Source of the DNA: Spodoptera frugiperda
Taxonomy: Eukaryota > Arthropoda > Insecta > Lepidoptera > Noctuidae
DNA: 64,000 bases
Direction: 5' to 3'
Assembly: GCF_023101765.2 (NCBI RefSeq)
Contig: NC_064237.1
Span: 12,506,199-12,570,198, forward strand
Shown here in pieces: positions 11,522 through 24,865 of this stretch (the first letter of the stretch is position 1; the number at the start of each line of letters is the position of its first letter). The notes under the pieces were generated by a model that saw nothing but the letters and a program-made list of their open reading frames with translations, had not been told where the DNA came from and ran no database searches. The translations under genes and the position numbers were made by a program.

Positions 11522-11746
11522 CTGGAAACATTGATAACCAAGATTCAATGGTTGCAATTACTTTAGTCGAAAAAATATAATTGAATGAATAAAAAGAAAA
11601 TCGTATTAACAAAACAGTTTTAATGGACAAAATAAAAAAAAAAATAATTATAATCTGGCTAAGATTTTATAACGATACCGACTTTTTTAATAAACTAAAT
11701 TACATATCGAATAATTGTTCAGTAAGAGTAAGCAACACAAGATTCC

Positions 11747-11868
11747 CGGAACAACTCTACGTGTGATGCACAAATCGTTGTTTCGTGGCTGGGTGTCATG
11801 TGTATGTGAACTTGTATGTTTGTAAACCCACCCACGGCACAGGAGAAAATTCTAAGACGGGGCAATAT
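11747..11868 (+). repeat. SINE-B, 5'-truncated
   Basis: Begins at GAACAACTCTACGTGTGATG and runs to the ACAGGAGAAAATTCTAAG tail. Confidence 0.75.
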
Positions 11869-12029
11869 TTCTTTTTTTAAGTTTCATCCGTTAAACAGAT
11901 CTTTGTAGGTGGATGTTATATCGGATCTTAGACCATCAGAGAATAAAGAATATTACCTGGCACTTTTAGAATCGACATGTTCCACCACAACATTCCAAGT
12001 CCTATGTATCAGATATAGGAGGAAGAGCA

Positions 12030-12180
12030 CCCTCGAGGATTCAGCATTCGTGGGTGGAAGATGTGGCTCCCGCTTCTTGCCCGCCCACCTTCTGCTGGTG
12101 GCTGTACTGGCACCGCTGCCCATTTTGATTCTCTGGTCACTTCATATTCTTGTAGTCCTTCAATTATTGCTGATGGATCC
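12030..12180 (-). CDS. Weak candidate exon upstream of the 11369-11521 exon
   Basis: The minus strand after acceptor ATTCCAG reads DPSAIIEGLQEYEVTRESK and then a Gly/Arg/Pro-rich stretch, open to TGA near 12013. A donor GG|GTGCTC near 12030 would give the right phase to join 11521, but it is poor. GC content is raised over the same span. It could equally be part of an old mobile element. Confidence 0.2.
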
Positions 12181-13084
12181 TGGAATGAGATTAGCAGTAC
12201 ATTAATTTATGATAGGTATTTTTAAAATAGCAATATGTCTTGTTGAAGAGCAATCTCTTATATGTTGTTACGTAAGTTATGTTTATAATAACATCAGTGG
12301 TTAATCCTGTTTATTAAAAATATTTTCAGGTCAGAGTTGCCTTATTATATTGCTTGATCATTTCTTTGATTTTGATCTTCATTATTTTATATTTAGGAGA
12401 ATAATAGGAAAAATGTTCCTTGAATATTTGACTTCTAAAGAAAAATAATACTATAAAAGTGTTTTGTCATATTTTGCCTGTTTATTTTATTATTATTATT
12501 TTGTATTAAATAAGTAGTAGTCGTCGAGCATTTGTGTTTTATAATCTTTGCATTTTATGGGTGTTCACTGTCGATTAAAACCTCTTTTTCTTCTTTCTTT
12601 TAACAGCCAGTCAGACATTACGTCTGTCAATCAGCTAGTTACACATTTTAACCATTCACCCAAAAAACTCTTATGTATCCAAATCAATACCATGATAACA
12701 CACACTATTCAAGACATCCATTCGATCCAAATAATATCAAATAAAGGAATTGCTTCGCACATAATTCCTCATCTTTCCCATCAAAATGGTCAAAAGAGAA
12801 ATATTTTTCTTATAAAAGTAAGTAACTCGACCGTATGAGTTTCCGCGTCATCAATCATAATATAATTTCCTTAGAAATCTATGAAACTATCTGCTTTTGG
12901 TATTTCTTTGGCAATACATCATAGTGCTGTAATCTCTAAGGGTCTAGCCTTATGTTTGCCTTTTGTGATCTGATCCACGTTGAGGTCAGATCGGTAGGAG
13001 TATCGACTTTTGATGAATGTATACGTATCGTATTTTCTTTATGCTGTAGTGATAAATGTGTATTGTTTTATAATATAAGCTGGT

Positions 13085-13315
13085 AAACGAAGAGATGGAT
13101 AACCTGATATTAAGCAATCGCCGCGGTCCATGGACACCCGTACACCAGAGGCGTTACAAGAGCGTTGCCGGTCTTGTGCGGGTTGGAACTTTAAGGGTTG
13201 TTGGGAAATCGGTTCCCAACAACCGAAGATTGGTAATTACGCCTCCGGGAACCTCACTCACACAACGAAACACAACGTTTTTTGTGGACCTTTCGACCCG
13301 AAGCATGGTTATCCC
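13085..13315 (+). repeat. rep-D copy
   Basis: CGCCGCGGTCCATGGACACC, AGAGGCGTTACAAGAGCGTT, GGAACCTCACTCACACAACG and CGACCCGAAGCATGGTT. Confidence 0.7.
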
Positions 13316-14024
13316 ATCAAAAAAATATATAGATCATCTCATATCTAATTCTGGACTGTTTTTAATTTTTTTTGAGATTTTTATCAGTCAGTACATAACC
13401 ATTTCTCCTATTTATGAGAGATGACGACGACGTCTTTTTAAGAATTCTATCTAACAAACAACACCATCTCGAATCCACGATGTCCCTTCCAACAAATATC
13501 TTCTACCAAAACCTACCCAGCCTAACATCAGGTGAACCAAAACAAGAAAACCAATTTACCCAGAAAAACAAACAAACGTTACCAAAAATTGTTTTAAAGG
13601 CTCAAAACTTTACACAGAACGGTCGAAGAATTTCATTATGATACCAATAAAAGTTACTAAGACGCATCTTTATAAAAAAAAATGTATTTATAACTAAGCA
13701 ACTCAAACAGTTTATACAGAAATTGTAATAAAATGGAATTTATTCGCACGCTGTATTATAATCTGGATTCTGGATTTTTATTACTCTCTGCCACAGTGAG
13801 GTTGGTAGACAGTAATTCAAGTCCGCTTTGTTGTCGTAAAGCCACGGGTGTCTTTAATTTAATTATGTTTTTTTTTTTTGTGTTGTGGGAGATTTTTTGT
13901 GATGGTGGAGGATTACCTATTGTAATGTTGTGGTTATAATAACTGTCGCTTGGAAATTTCAAGGTAGTAAATGTCTAATTTGATATTTTTAAAGGGTGTA
14001 AATCATCTAATGTCTTTTCAGACT

Positions 14025-14060
14025 CAGACTCTTACTGAATAAAAACCACTTCACTTACTT
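14025..14060 (+). repeat. rep-C core fragment
   Basis: CAGACTCTTACTGAATAAAA then ACCACTT only. Confidence 0.45.
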
Positions 14061-14197
14061 GAATTTAAAAAAGCTGTCCTTATTTTTAGCGATTCAGACT
14101 GACATTCAACAAACGTGAAAACTATGTAATGTCAAGCCCAAACGCTAACTTAGCTAACATATTTAGTGTCCGACTAGTGTGAATGCTAAAATGAGCC

Positions 14198-14305
14198 TCT
14201 TTGAACTTGCTTAAAACAAGTCGAGTTCCTCGTCAAACAATTACATGAGTAAACCGATAACATAACAATTAATTTAGTATGTCTCACGAAAGTTATAATA
14301 AAACA
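14198..14305. mobile_element. MITE-F, right part
   Basis: CAAGTCGAGTTCCTCGTCAA through ATTTAGTATGTCTCACGAAA. Confidence 0.65.
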
Positions 14306-14694
14306 ATACTATTATTATGCTACTACTGCGTATTCCTCGACAGCGCCCCCATGTGAGCGGCCGCCGCATTAATTATGTCCTACTGCAAAATAATGGACAC
14401 AAGTTTTTGTTAATGCAACTCCGCGGATACCGTATTCATTTTAAATTGCTTTCATTTCCAACTTTTTGCTTCCCATTGTGATAAACCAATGAAATAAGTG
14501 TTATTTTGGTAAATCATCCTTTATTGTTTTGACGATATCTTTTTATTTTTTACTCAATTTTGTTACAGGTTTCACATATGTTCCCTACCTTATTAGGGAC
14601 TAGATCAATAGATACATTATATACACGTATTACATACCTATGGCTCTAAGATTACATTAAATAACATTATGTCACATTACATGGACTCTGCACT

Positions 14695-14835
14695 GATTAT
14701 GCTCAAATCTTCTCTGTGTAAGACTCTTCTTACACGGAGAAGGTTTTCGCATAGTCAGAGCAGAGTCCTTTGGTCAGTCAGTGCCCACTTATAAGCTGAT
14801 GATGTGATGTGACATAGACTCTGTGCCTTTTACTA
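14695..14835 (+). repeat. SINE-H 3' part
   Basis: TTATGCTCAAATCTTCTCTG, TTTGGTCAGTCAGTGCCCAC and GATGATGTGATGTGACATAG. Confidence 0.6.
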
Positions 14836-15302
14836 CTTCAGTAATTACTTATTGAGTAAAATTACTTATTGAGTAAAATCCAAATACTACTTTGCTCGAT
14901 TCAGAAAATAAACCCAAAGCCAATAGCTCAGCAGTTATACTTGCGACTACCCGACTAACGAAGCAGTATTCGTATTATTTTAAATCGGTTTCATTTCGTA
15001 AATTAACTTTTTCATTAAATAAAAAGCCAATGGAAATGCTATTTTAGCGAGCTGTCTGTTATTTCGACAGCAGTTGGATGTGGTTTTTACTGATGAATGG
15101 AAGATTTTTTAACGGTTTCTGTTGAGGACAACTGGGATTTTGGAGTGTAACGGATTTTAATTTGGAGTTAAATTGTTTACGGTGTACTATATTAATTGTG
15201 AGTACAAATTTTATCTTACAATGTAAGTTCCATTATATGACATATCAATCCAAATTCGACCATCTCTTTGAAAAAGGTGGTCTATAATCTCTATGCCTTG
15301 CA

Positions 15303-15520
15303 CGTTGGTTTCTATAATAACGAGCAAACGGATCAGCTGATGGTAAGCAATCGCCGCCGCACATGGGCACCCAAAACACCAAAGGCGTTACAAGTGTGTT
15401 GCTGGCCTATTGGGGGTTAGGGATTGGGGATAAAGGTTGTTGGCAAATCGGGGAATGGATGAATGAATCACTCATCATTCAACATAACGCAAGCGTTGTT
15501 TCACGTTGTTTTTCCAATTT
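15303..15520 (+). repeat. rep-D copy, middle deleted
   Basis: GATGGTAAGCAATCGCCGCC, CCAAAGGCGTTACAAGTGTG, then CATAACGCAAGCGTTGTTTC. Confidence 0.7.
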
Positions 15521-15529
15521 GTTTTCTAT

Positions 15530-17470
15530 TTTGTCGTCACTTCATTAAATAACTGGCATAATATCACGTACACTATGTAACAGTACCCATCAATCAGTAG
15601 CACATAGCGCAGTACACACTTAATCTAGCCTTAATTTCTATAATACCGCATTACTGTGATCCGGTCATGGCAGCTGAGCTAATATCTCGCCGTTATAGTC
15701 ATTTTCTTTGAAGATTCCACTAATACAGCTTCATAGAATGGTATGGGAGATAGGGTACAAGCACAAAGGAATTTTAAGCTTTTCACAAAATGTATGAGAA
15801 TTGGCATATATTAGGTAATTAACGAGAAATATCAAATATCGCCTTTTGATCCAGGGGGTAATTGGTAAAGCCTTGGATATTTAAGATGGTTGTTCTTAGG
15901 AGACGAAAGTCACTGATTACACTTATTGAAACATGTACTGAAACTGAACGATGTATATTTCCGACTGACTGTCTAATGTGCATACAACATTTACAATTAT
16001 GTATTAGAACACACATGTATTAGAACTGTGTAAATCAATATCAGCCCTAATGCTATAATAGAAAAATAACAGAAAATATCAAAATCACTTAAATTATTTA
16101 TACAAACTTTTTCTAACTTTATATTGCGAAGTACGCGTTTTTAAATGGGACAAGCCCATCACAACCTCTAGAAACTGTTACAATTCCTGTAAGCCAGGAT
16201 CAACAGTAGATACAACCATGAAAACACCGAAAAACTGAACTCCGGCACGTCCCATAGACGAAGGACTGTCTTGAATGCCGCAACGAAATAAATCAGAAAA
16301 TATTATTAGAGGAGAAGAAAAAGAATATGTGAAATGCGAATAACACATACCTAAACTAGAGTTTCAACAACATGGAACTAGCTACATATATAAAGAAATA
16401 TTCCATTGTCTGTAAGAATGTTGTCTCCGCCGTCCTGGTTGGGCAGCTGCCAATTGGGGCAAGCTGCTTGTCTTAAAGGATGGGGTCGTGAGCTCACACT
16501 CCGAATTACAGAGATGTACGTTTCACATATTTTCCTATTTCATACGTTTTGCTTGAATGTCTCTTTATACGAAAGATAAAGTTCTTGGTAACGGGGATGA
16601 AGAATTGCGCTTTTTGGATATGATATATAATTTATACACAGTTTCGAAATCAAATCACAGAAATTTAAAGATGATGATGATGACTTTAAAGATTTAATTT
16701 GTTAACTTTAATTTACTTATTGTTATAAATAGTGACTTCGGCGCGGTTTCACCTGCTCTGCTCAGCTCATATTGATCGTAGTATGACGTTTTATAGCCTA
16801 TTACATCAATACCTATAAATAAACTATTCAACACAAAAATAATTATTCAAACCGGACCAGTAGTTTCGGAGGAGTAAAAACAATGACTATATTGGGTAAT
16901 TTTCAATCGCCGCCGCCCATGATCACTTGTCGTTTACGTCGTTTTACGAAGGAAGCGTCGCAGGGCGTAGGTGTAAACGCTAGTACCTAATAATGTAAAT
17001 CGCGAAGGCTTTAATGTCAAATAGTCCACATAACAAACGATGAGGATGCAGATTCGACACCTGAAAGTAGGCTTCATGTTAAAATAACAATAATACGCAC
17101 TTTCTAAGCATATCTTGAACATAAGACCAACAGTGATTGGTAATATATTTCATCGATTTGTCCAATACAAAGTAAGTTAAGGAAATAGACTAGAAAATAC
17201 TGGATTGCAAGCTCAGAGAAAGTGCAGTTACTTGGGGTAACTTGTTAGAAAGTGCAAACATATCGTGCGACGCCTTATTAAAGTGTAATGAACAGAAACG
17301 TTTGTGGTGGTGCCAAGTTAAATGTAGGAGCGGTCTTGATTAATTCTAGATTGTTGTGCAAAGCTGTCTCAGTGAGTAGTTTTATGTGATATGGACTGGG
17401 TACGGGATCGCTGGTTTCATTTTGGAGTAAAGTATTAAAAGGGGTGTTATATATTTTATTAAAAAAAAAA
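15530..17470. other. No gene seen
   Basis: Unassigned AT-rich sequence; a possible tRNA-like SINE relic around 16425-16500 (CCGCCGTCCTGGTTGGGCAG) is too weak to call. Confidence 0.45.
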
Positions 17471-17471
17471 T

Positions 17472-17660
17472 ACGTTGCCCCACACTAGCATTTCACCTGT
17501 ATCGTGAGAGCGTTTACAAACATATAAATTCACATCCACATGACACCCAGACTCGAAACAACAATTTGTGGATCACACAAAGAGTTTCTCCGTGGGGGAA
17601 TCGAACCCGCTACACGTTGCACGGCAGCCAGTTGCCTAGCCACCGCGCCAACCGTGCAGA
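17472..17660 (-). mobile_element. SINE-B copy
   Basis: Minus strand: tRNA-like head with B box (revcomp of GGAATCGAACCCG at 17598-17610), body and GTGGGGCAACGTA end. Confidence 0.8.
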
Positions 17661-17880
17661 CAAAAAACTTTTTATCAGTAAAAGTTCAGATTTGGAAATC
17701 AAATCATGACCAATACTGTATGCTTATGGTAAAAGATTCCTATTATAGCTCGACCTGACAGTGGAACCCAGGAGGACTTGCTGGAGTTGTCTTTGCGACT
17801 ATTTTCAACCAACGAAACTCCAAAAAAGATTTTAAAGCGTTATCTAAAACTACAAAGCTTTTTTGTATATGTCTTTTTCT

Positions 17881-18026
17881 ATGGGGAAAATCATCCAATG
17901 ACTTCTCTCGCCTTGGTCGAGGCGAGAGGGAGTGTCAGACTCTTACTGACTAAAAACCACCCCGTTCCTATTCATGCTTTTCGAGCTGGAGCCCCGGTAA
18001 ATCCGCTAGGTAGTCCGCAGCTCGAG
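17881..18026 (+). repeat. rep-C, near full length
   Basis: GGGGAAAATCATCCAATGAC through TAGTCCGCAGCTCGAG. Confidence 0.78.
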
Positions 18027-19107
18027 ATAAAAAAAGCTAAGCGATGAATTCTCCAAAGGGCACTTAAATGCTATGGTCCATGGCCTTAAAATGTTCTGTT
18101 GTCATGTTATTGAAGGTCTATGGTGCGCGAATGACATATGTCTGCAAATGGCCGACGAATCGCCGTGTTTTTGATATTTATGGGTCCACCAAAATCCCGG
18201 TTGAGCCTATAAATTTGTGTTTTTTTTTGGAAAGTTATTTTGCAGCGACTAGGCTGGTACTAAAGTCGACTTTGTGATACAATTTGTAGGTAGGAATTTT
18301 AAGTGTAAAATCAAAATAAAACTTAGTGCTGTTGTCAAAGGAATATCACCGCTTTTCACCATTTTTGTTATTTGTAAATATAAAGTAAGTCTTTCGCCTA
18401 AAAAACAACGTCACTTTTTGATCAAGTTACAATTTCTGTTTCTTTATTTACACAGCTGAAGATTCCAGACATCCCATTCAATTCAAACCAAAGGCCACTA
18501 AGAAATGACTTCATAAGTTGAGAAAAATTTAAAAGACAATTAATAAAAGCCTACCAGCTCACAACATAGAATTTAGCTTCAATACCAACGATCCATTCTT
18601 CCAATACAGCCCATTGGGTACGCCCCATACATTACGAAGCTGTTTACTCCCTCTAATTTCTGGCCGACATGCTAATACTATTCAATTGACAATTTATTGC
18701 GCATTGTTGGCCAAAGATTTACACCCTGTATTGTTCCGACTGTTTTCGTTTAGTTTATGTATGTAACATGCAATTTGCAAATGAATTTCGACTGTTTGTT
18801 GTGTGGTATAAAGTTTGATATTGCGTGTTGCGTTTCGGGAGTTAGGTTGTTTTGTTATTGATAGGGTTTGCAAATTGTTTTTAATTTGTTCTTGTTTCAA
18901 AATTTTTTGATTCTTTTTTACTTCCACACATAATCCCTGTGAAAGAATGCATCATAAATTAATTCCTATGTAATATTAATACGCTAGTTTTTTGCCTGAT
19001 ACATTTTAGTCTCATGAAATTGTTAAAAAAGTATAAGCCTCACAGTAGATAGAAATAGTATTAATATGCTAGCTGTTACCCGCGGCTTCATCTGGTAGAT
19101 AAATAAG

Positions 19108-19308
19108 ATCACACTAATATTATAAATGTGAAAGTTTGTTTGTTTGCATGTTCGGATGTTTGTCCGTCAATCACGCTGAAACTACTGAACGAATTTTGAT
19201 GAAATTTAGTATACATACAGTGTATGAGCTAACTTGGATGATAGGTGATGGGTGATAGGATGTTTTTATTCCACAAGAACACGGGTGAAGTCGCCGGCAG
19301 GCACTAGT
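19108..19308 (+). repeat. rep-G copy
   Basis: ATCACACTAATATTATAAAT to GGGTGAAGTCGCCGGCAGGC, including GAATTTTGATGAAATTTAGT. Confidence 0.68.
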
Positions 19309-19567
19309 AGTCAATAAACATAAAAGCTAGCATTACATACTCGTAGTAATAATATATTGATCTGAGAGTGAAAGGAAACAGATGTCATCAAATAGTAAAA
19401 GTCGCAATGATAATAATATGTGCAAGAAAATTCTCCATTAAATGACTTTCTTTGATCTTGAATATTGCAGTCATTTTACATTACAGTAACGACTTACTGA
19501 CACTTCCTAGTTAGATGTTAAAGAACTTGAGACGCTAACATTAATATCTAAGTTCAAATTACAAGCG

Positions 19568-19870
19568 AATTGCCATATGTATACTAAGCACAATTGCAGA
19601 CTCCGTGCTAAGTACTGAATATTTCTAGAAAACAGAAAATTGTTTTGACTGACCTTCAAACTCTTTGCTCGGCATTGATTAAAGTATTAAATGCAACTTC
19701 ACGTCTGTTATTCCTGAAGGGGTAGGCAAAAGTGCACATTACGGCACGTAATACCGCTATACAATGTACACCCAGTGAGTGAGAATTCCAGACTCCGTGC
19801 TACAACTGAGACACTTTCGAAAAACCGACAAAAGCCTTAGCCCTGCCCGGTAATTGACCCCGACACTTGT
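19568..19870 (-). repeat. Two SINE-A fragments
   Basis: 19568-19640 and 19705-19870 both read as SINE-A on the minus strand. The second runs from the CACCTCTGCCTACCCC region back to the B-box area; its head is degraded. Confidence 0.65.
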
Positions 19871-20426
19871 CTTGTCTCAGTCTAATTGAACTATTACTGA
19901 GTTTTAAAACTGAAAATTCTAATACTCAGCTACTTCATATCCACACCCACTCACACACATCAAATAAAATAAATTTTCAAACCACCATTCCATTACGGCA
20001 CTACCAACTTAATAACATAACGTAAAAATATTTCAACTGCAGTGCTACCAATCTAAGTAATGAAGGAGTGTGTTTTGGCAATGTTCCCGAATTCGGATCA
20101 CGGCTCGAGTTACATCTAGATTGAAAAGCGCAGTGCTTGTAGACTGAAACCCTGCATTTAGTTCAGATTAGATGGGTAAGCGCTTCGCTTTGAATGATTT
20201 TGAAATAGTTCATTGGTTACATAGATTTGAACGTTATTTATCTATCGTTCACATTAAATTGATTAGGTTTACAGTTCACACACATCACTCATAGTTGGCT
20301 ACACGACGATCGTTGTCGGGAATACTGTTCTTGATTATAAGCCCCGGCAAGGCTCGAAAACAGTCGAGTAATCTCGTCAAATGTTGCACGAGCAAGATAT
20401 ACTCGTATGTATAACCTATATCTGTA

Positions 20427-20564
20427 GTGCGGACTACCTAGCGGGTTAACCGAGGCTTGAAAAGCAGGAGTAGGAGTGGAGTGGTCTTTAGTCAATAAGA
20501 GCCTGACACTCCCTCTCGCCTCGCCTAAGGCGATAGAAATCATTGGATAATCCCCTCCCCCTTT
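20427..20564 (-). repeat. rep-C copy
   Basis: Minus strand with GCCTTAGGCGAGGCGAGAGG and TAAACC...GCTAGGTAGTCCGC; the final CAGCTCCG is lost. Confidence 0.72.
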
Positions 20565-21189
20565 AAAAAAGTATAACCTAATTAAGATCTTAAAGTGTCT
20601 TGATTGATAGGTGCTCACACAGCGTCACTTATGTCATATAATTACCTCAAAGGTTCAATTAAAATTAATATTATTTATATCATTGACAGTTAAAGACCAG
20701 AATCACACGTTAAAACTACTAGAAAGTACTAGGTAGTCATAAACAGTCGGTTCTTACATTCCTGACGATTACCGTAATAGCCGTTTAATAGTGAGCGATT
20801 AATAGTAACACGCTCCTCAATTAAAATAACTGATGTTTATAGAATTAACTTCGGTTATTTGTCGGTTCATCTGTGATCGGGTATTGCAGTAAACCATAGT
20901 ACTATTACGTGTTCATAGCTTTTAGTTATGCCACATACACATAGCTGCGCAGTATGACGACGCTACTCATCCCGTGGGTGTTATAAAAGATGACTTGGTG
21001 GCAGAAACCGGACAATAGCGCAAAACCTATAAATAGTAATCTACAAATCGTCTGCCAAACGTGGAGATTACGGCAAACCTTCTTAAGGACATACCATGCT
21101 TAACTAGCACCGCTTCAACTCAGTAATTAACTTGTCATTTACAATTGGATTTTAAATCGTATGTCGTATGATATATTTCATAACGTCAA

Positions 21190-21450
21190 TACAAAAAAGC
21201 CGACGGTAGTTGGCCAGCGGGCGGTCCTCTTCAGTCGTAGTTGACGCGCCCGCGCACTTCCAGCGTGCGGACCGTAAGCTGGAAGCGCGCGAGCCACATG
21301 CTTACTGTTCGCCGACAGCGAGCCGCTTGCTAGGCGCAAGTAAAACATCATCGTATCGCGCGCTTGGAACTCGCAGTCGGTGCGTCGTAAGCACGCTGGC
21401 AGCCATGATTCGACACCACGTCGTACCGGTGCTGTGCTGTCATCTTTATT
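21190..21450. other. CpG-rich segment, possible 5' exon or promoter
   Basis: About 260 bp rich in CGCG and CpG in otherwise AT-rich sequence. On the plus strand TCAGTCG at 21231 resembles an insect initiator and is followed 35-40 nt later by a donor-like GTAAGC. On the minus strand an ATG in good context (21404-21406) opens a 34-codon frame ending at 21302, and the next frame reads MWLARFQLTVRTLEVRGR to a stop at 21231. None of these can be confirmed. No protein family recognised. Confidence 0.3.
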
Positions 21451-21983
21451 GTGTATTAGGATCAAAATGCAGCTATGGATTATCACGCTTAATATAATTA
21501 TTATGAATCAATTAATTTTAAATTCTATAGTTTCGTAATAAAGTTGAAGATCATCTAAAGAAATTGAATTTAATTCCATTAATCCAAAGATCGCGTCTAG
21601 TCTAAAATCTAAAAGCTAATTAACATTTTACAGTTCAGCTTAAAAACACGTAAACAATATTTTTTAATGTTATTGCGGCCATTATACTCGTAACTGACTT
21701 AACGGCAAGTTATTGGTATCAAAATTGTTGTAAAAATACTAATTTAATATCGTATTATCATAATAATAAACATTTAACGATTCGGCCGTAATTTTAGACT
21801 TTAGAGACGGTTTTTATTGGTAGCTTATGTTTATTGCTTGTTTTTTTATACCATTTTGTGTTAAGTTTCTATACAGTTCTAACTTTACGCTTTAATATTC
21901 GTAGGTTTGCTTCTATAGAAGTAGAATGTTGAAGTCTAGTCATTAGCCAACTACAATATTTTTAGCTAACTACAAAATATTGC

Positions 21984-22140
21984 ACGGTTGGCGCGGTGGC
22001 TGCAGCGCAACGTGTAGCAGGTTAGATTGCCGCACGGATAAACTCTTTCTGTGATCCATAAATTGTTGTTTCGGTTGTGTTTGTGTATGTGAACTTGTAT
22101 GTTTGTAGACGCACCTATAACACAGGATAAAATTCTAGCG
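21984..22140 (+). mobile_element. SINE-B, shortened head
   Basis: GCACGGTTGGCGCGGTGGCT present, middle of the tRNA-like part deleted, diverged body and tail. Confidence 0.7.
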
Positions 22141-22687
22141 TCCCCACACACACAACGTTTAAAAATAGTTCTCTTTTTGTATTGGAGGTAAACGAGCAGA
22201 TAGATCCCTGGTGCTACCTAAGCATATAGTGCCGCAATTACTATTTGACTTTTAAGTTAATTACTGGCCTATAAAGTAAGAAGTACGCTATGTTTTTGAA
22301 GCCCATTTTTATTTCTTGCTGTCAATCTTCTTACAAATGTTACCAATTATCAAGACTACGTGCACTTTTAAAACTGGTGTTTGGAACAATAATCTGGTGC
22401 TAATGGGAAGCCATCGACTAAGCTAAACTATTTACTACTATTTAGACACGAAATTAACAAAGAAGGTAAAGAAAGTAATTGTGCATCGTGAGAGAAAACA
22501 AAATTATCGTGACTTTTAGTAAACAATGAATGAGTAAAAGCATTCTTGTCATGAGACTCAATGCAACCGTCAATGACAGGGAATTGGCGGTCAAGTAAAG
22601 CATTTTGATTATTTCATACTGTATATTTGATAATCTGAGACAAGATAATAGATTTTAATGGCTTTATAAGAAAATACCTATATTTGT

Positions 22688-22868
22688 TTACGTTGCCTCA
22701 TATGAGGATTTTCTCCTGTGTCGTGGATTTGTTTACAAACATATAAGTTCACATACACATGACACCCAGACCTGAAACAACAATTTGTGGATCACACAAA
22801 CAGTTGATCCGTGCGGGAATTGATTCCGCTACACGTTGCGCGACAGCCGGGTGCCCAACCGTGCCGTC
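22688..22868 (-). mobile_element. SINE-B copy
   Basis: Minus strand: tail at 22700, body, and a diverged head ending near 22868. Confidence 0.75.
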
Positions 22869-23446
22869 ATAACGATGTATTTTGCTAACTATCAACCAGT
22901 ATTCAAATTATTGCGTTATTCAGAAACTTCTCTAGTGCAGTATGCAACAGTTTTTTAGACTGTATTATTCTACAGCTAATATTTTTGGTCAAAGAAAAAG
23001 CATTTATTTCAATGTATCCTTAATTAAGCACTTTTGAAACATCAAGTTGAATTGTCCGTCAGTCTGTCTAGTGAACCTAGGTGCTCGTTCCAAAGTGTAA
23101 CTTCGAATGGAGAAAAACGAGCTAGAAACTCCAAAAAATGTTTTTTTTTTGAATCTCTTTGGTATATGTATTTTTATTGGAAAGCATATCATGTATGTAT
23201 CTATGTACATTCCTACCTTCTCATGCTAATTATGCGTATAATCAGTACTTTTTCTTATTATCACCTTCAAAACTACTTTCCCTAAAAATCAAAGAAACAA
23301 TGGTACAGTTAGCGGCATCAGTCGGTGACTACAATCGAAAGTTTTAGAAAAACTTCGATGAAATGTTTTAGTTTTGTTTCTGAAGAGAAATGTTTTCAGT
23401 GAGTAAACTGAATGAAGATCTCTTATATTATTTTTATTATTACTTG

Positions 23447-23492
23447 TAAACGCACTCAAGACACTGAAAAATATCCCAATATGAGGCAACTT
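23447..23492 (+). repeat. SINE-B tail fragment
   Basis: CTTGTAAACGCACTCAAGAC then ATATCCCAATATGAGGCAAC. Confidence 0.55.
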
Positions 23493-23600
23493 TAAAAAAA
23501 AAAGATATTTAAAGAGACTTCTAAACTTATCGTTCTGTCTGTGATTTTACAAAAAAGTTAACTTATGTATTAATTAAACCTGTTTAAGTCACTTTTATTG

Positions 23601-23725
23601 CCAAAGATCGTCACATGACTTCTTCCGCCTTGGATGAGATGAGAGGGAGTGTCAGACTCTTCCTGACCTAAAACCATTCCCTTCCTACTCCTGTTTTTCG
23701 AACCGAAGCCTCGGTAAACATTTAA
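23601..23725 (+). repeat. rep-C, degenerate
   Basis: AGATCGTCACATGACTTC...GAGAGGGAGTGTCAGACTC...CGGTAAAC, many changes. Confidence 0.6.
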
Positions 23726-24103
23726 TTGACACTAGATTGATGGAAATCTTAGTAACATTATTACTTTTGTTTTATGTAGCGCACTGTACATTCACGACAA
23801 AAAAATGTACAATAATTTAAAATTCACGATTTAATTATTCCAAATGTTTGTATAACGATCACGATTCTTATTTCTCACGATAACTGACACTTTCTTTCCG
23901 TTCTATAGGCTCAGATGCAAATGTAGGTACACAATAAACCTACATATTTATGTATTTTCCCACAAATAAATAGTGATATTAAAATTTTTGGACTCAAAGA
24001 GACTATTGGCGAGTATGTGAATGTTATTTGGAAGATAAGAGATGACAGTAGGTATGATACCACATTTTATATGAGACAGGTAGTAAATGATCTGAAAAAT
24101 CAC

Positions 24104-24192
24104 ACTCAGATCTCATCAACAGCGTATAAGTGGCCACTGCTGACCAAAGCCTCTTCTCGCACGGAGATTTGAGCATCCACTTATACTAAGCT
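24104..24192 (-). repeat. SINE-H 3' part
   Basis: AGTGGCCACTGCTGACCAAA and CTCTTCTCGCACGGAGAT on the plus strand. Confidence 0.6.
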
Positions 24193-24428
24193 ATGTAGCT
24201 GTGCTACGAAGATTCGTTAACGCAAAGAGGCTGTGCAAAGAAGATGCGCTACTTGTGGTTGCGATGTATCCATAGTAGGCAAACCATCCATAGCCCACAT
24301 CCATGCTTATAGCTTATAGCTATCCATTTCCATCAGTGCTAAGCTATGTGTACCAATGAATATGATTGGTGGAAGCCAAACGCATCCACAGCAACGTAGC
24401 ATAGCACATTTCTGATAGAAAAGCACCC
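24186..24428. mobile_element. MITE-E, left end missing
   Basis: Contains CATAGTAGGC...AAGCCAAACGCATCCACAGC and the right end CAGAAATGTGCTATGC (inverted); the left terminus is replaced by other sequence. Confidence 0.65.
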
Positions 24429-24865
24429 TTTACTTAACTCCAAAATCTAACCCAAGACCAAACAAAAGCACTAGGCACTCAGTAAAACAAACACAATTTC
24501 CTAATAAGACCGGGTCTCAGGGGAAACGTATACATTTATAGAAACTAAGCAATTAAGACCGTTTCATTATGAACGGCACATTAGTGGCCACTGCTACATA
24601 CATACAGACATGCAAATTATCCTACATGGCCACTGTAGCTTGGTAATATAGTGATATAGTGTTATATGCTAATGGGTTGATTGCAAATTAATATTTAATT
24701 GAATAATGGTTAGATGATTCTATAATAGTTCTATAACAGACACTTTAGATAAGCCGCGAAAGCAACAGTTAGAGAAAAGATACCATTACGTAAGTATATA
24801 ATAATCTAATCCCTCGATTAGATAAATGTAAAGACTCAGTGCTTATGTAAAGATTAACAGTATTA

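Noticed and set aside
12548..12838. 96-codon plus-strand frame
   Set aside because: Low-complexity AT-rich codons, no family resemblance, no splice or promoter support.
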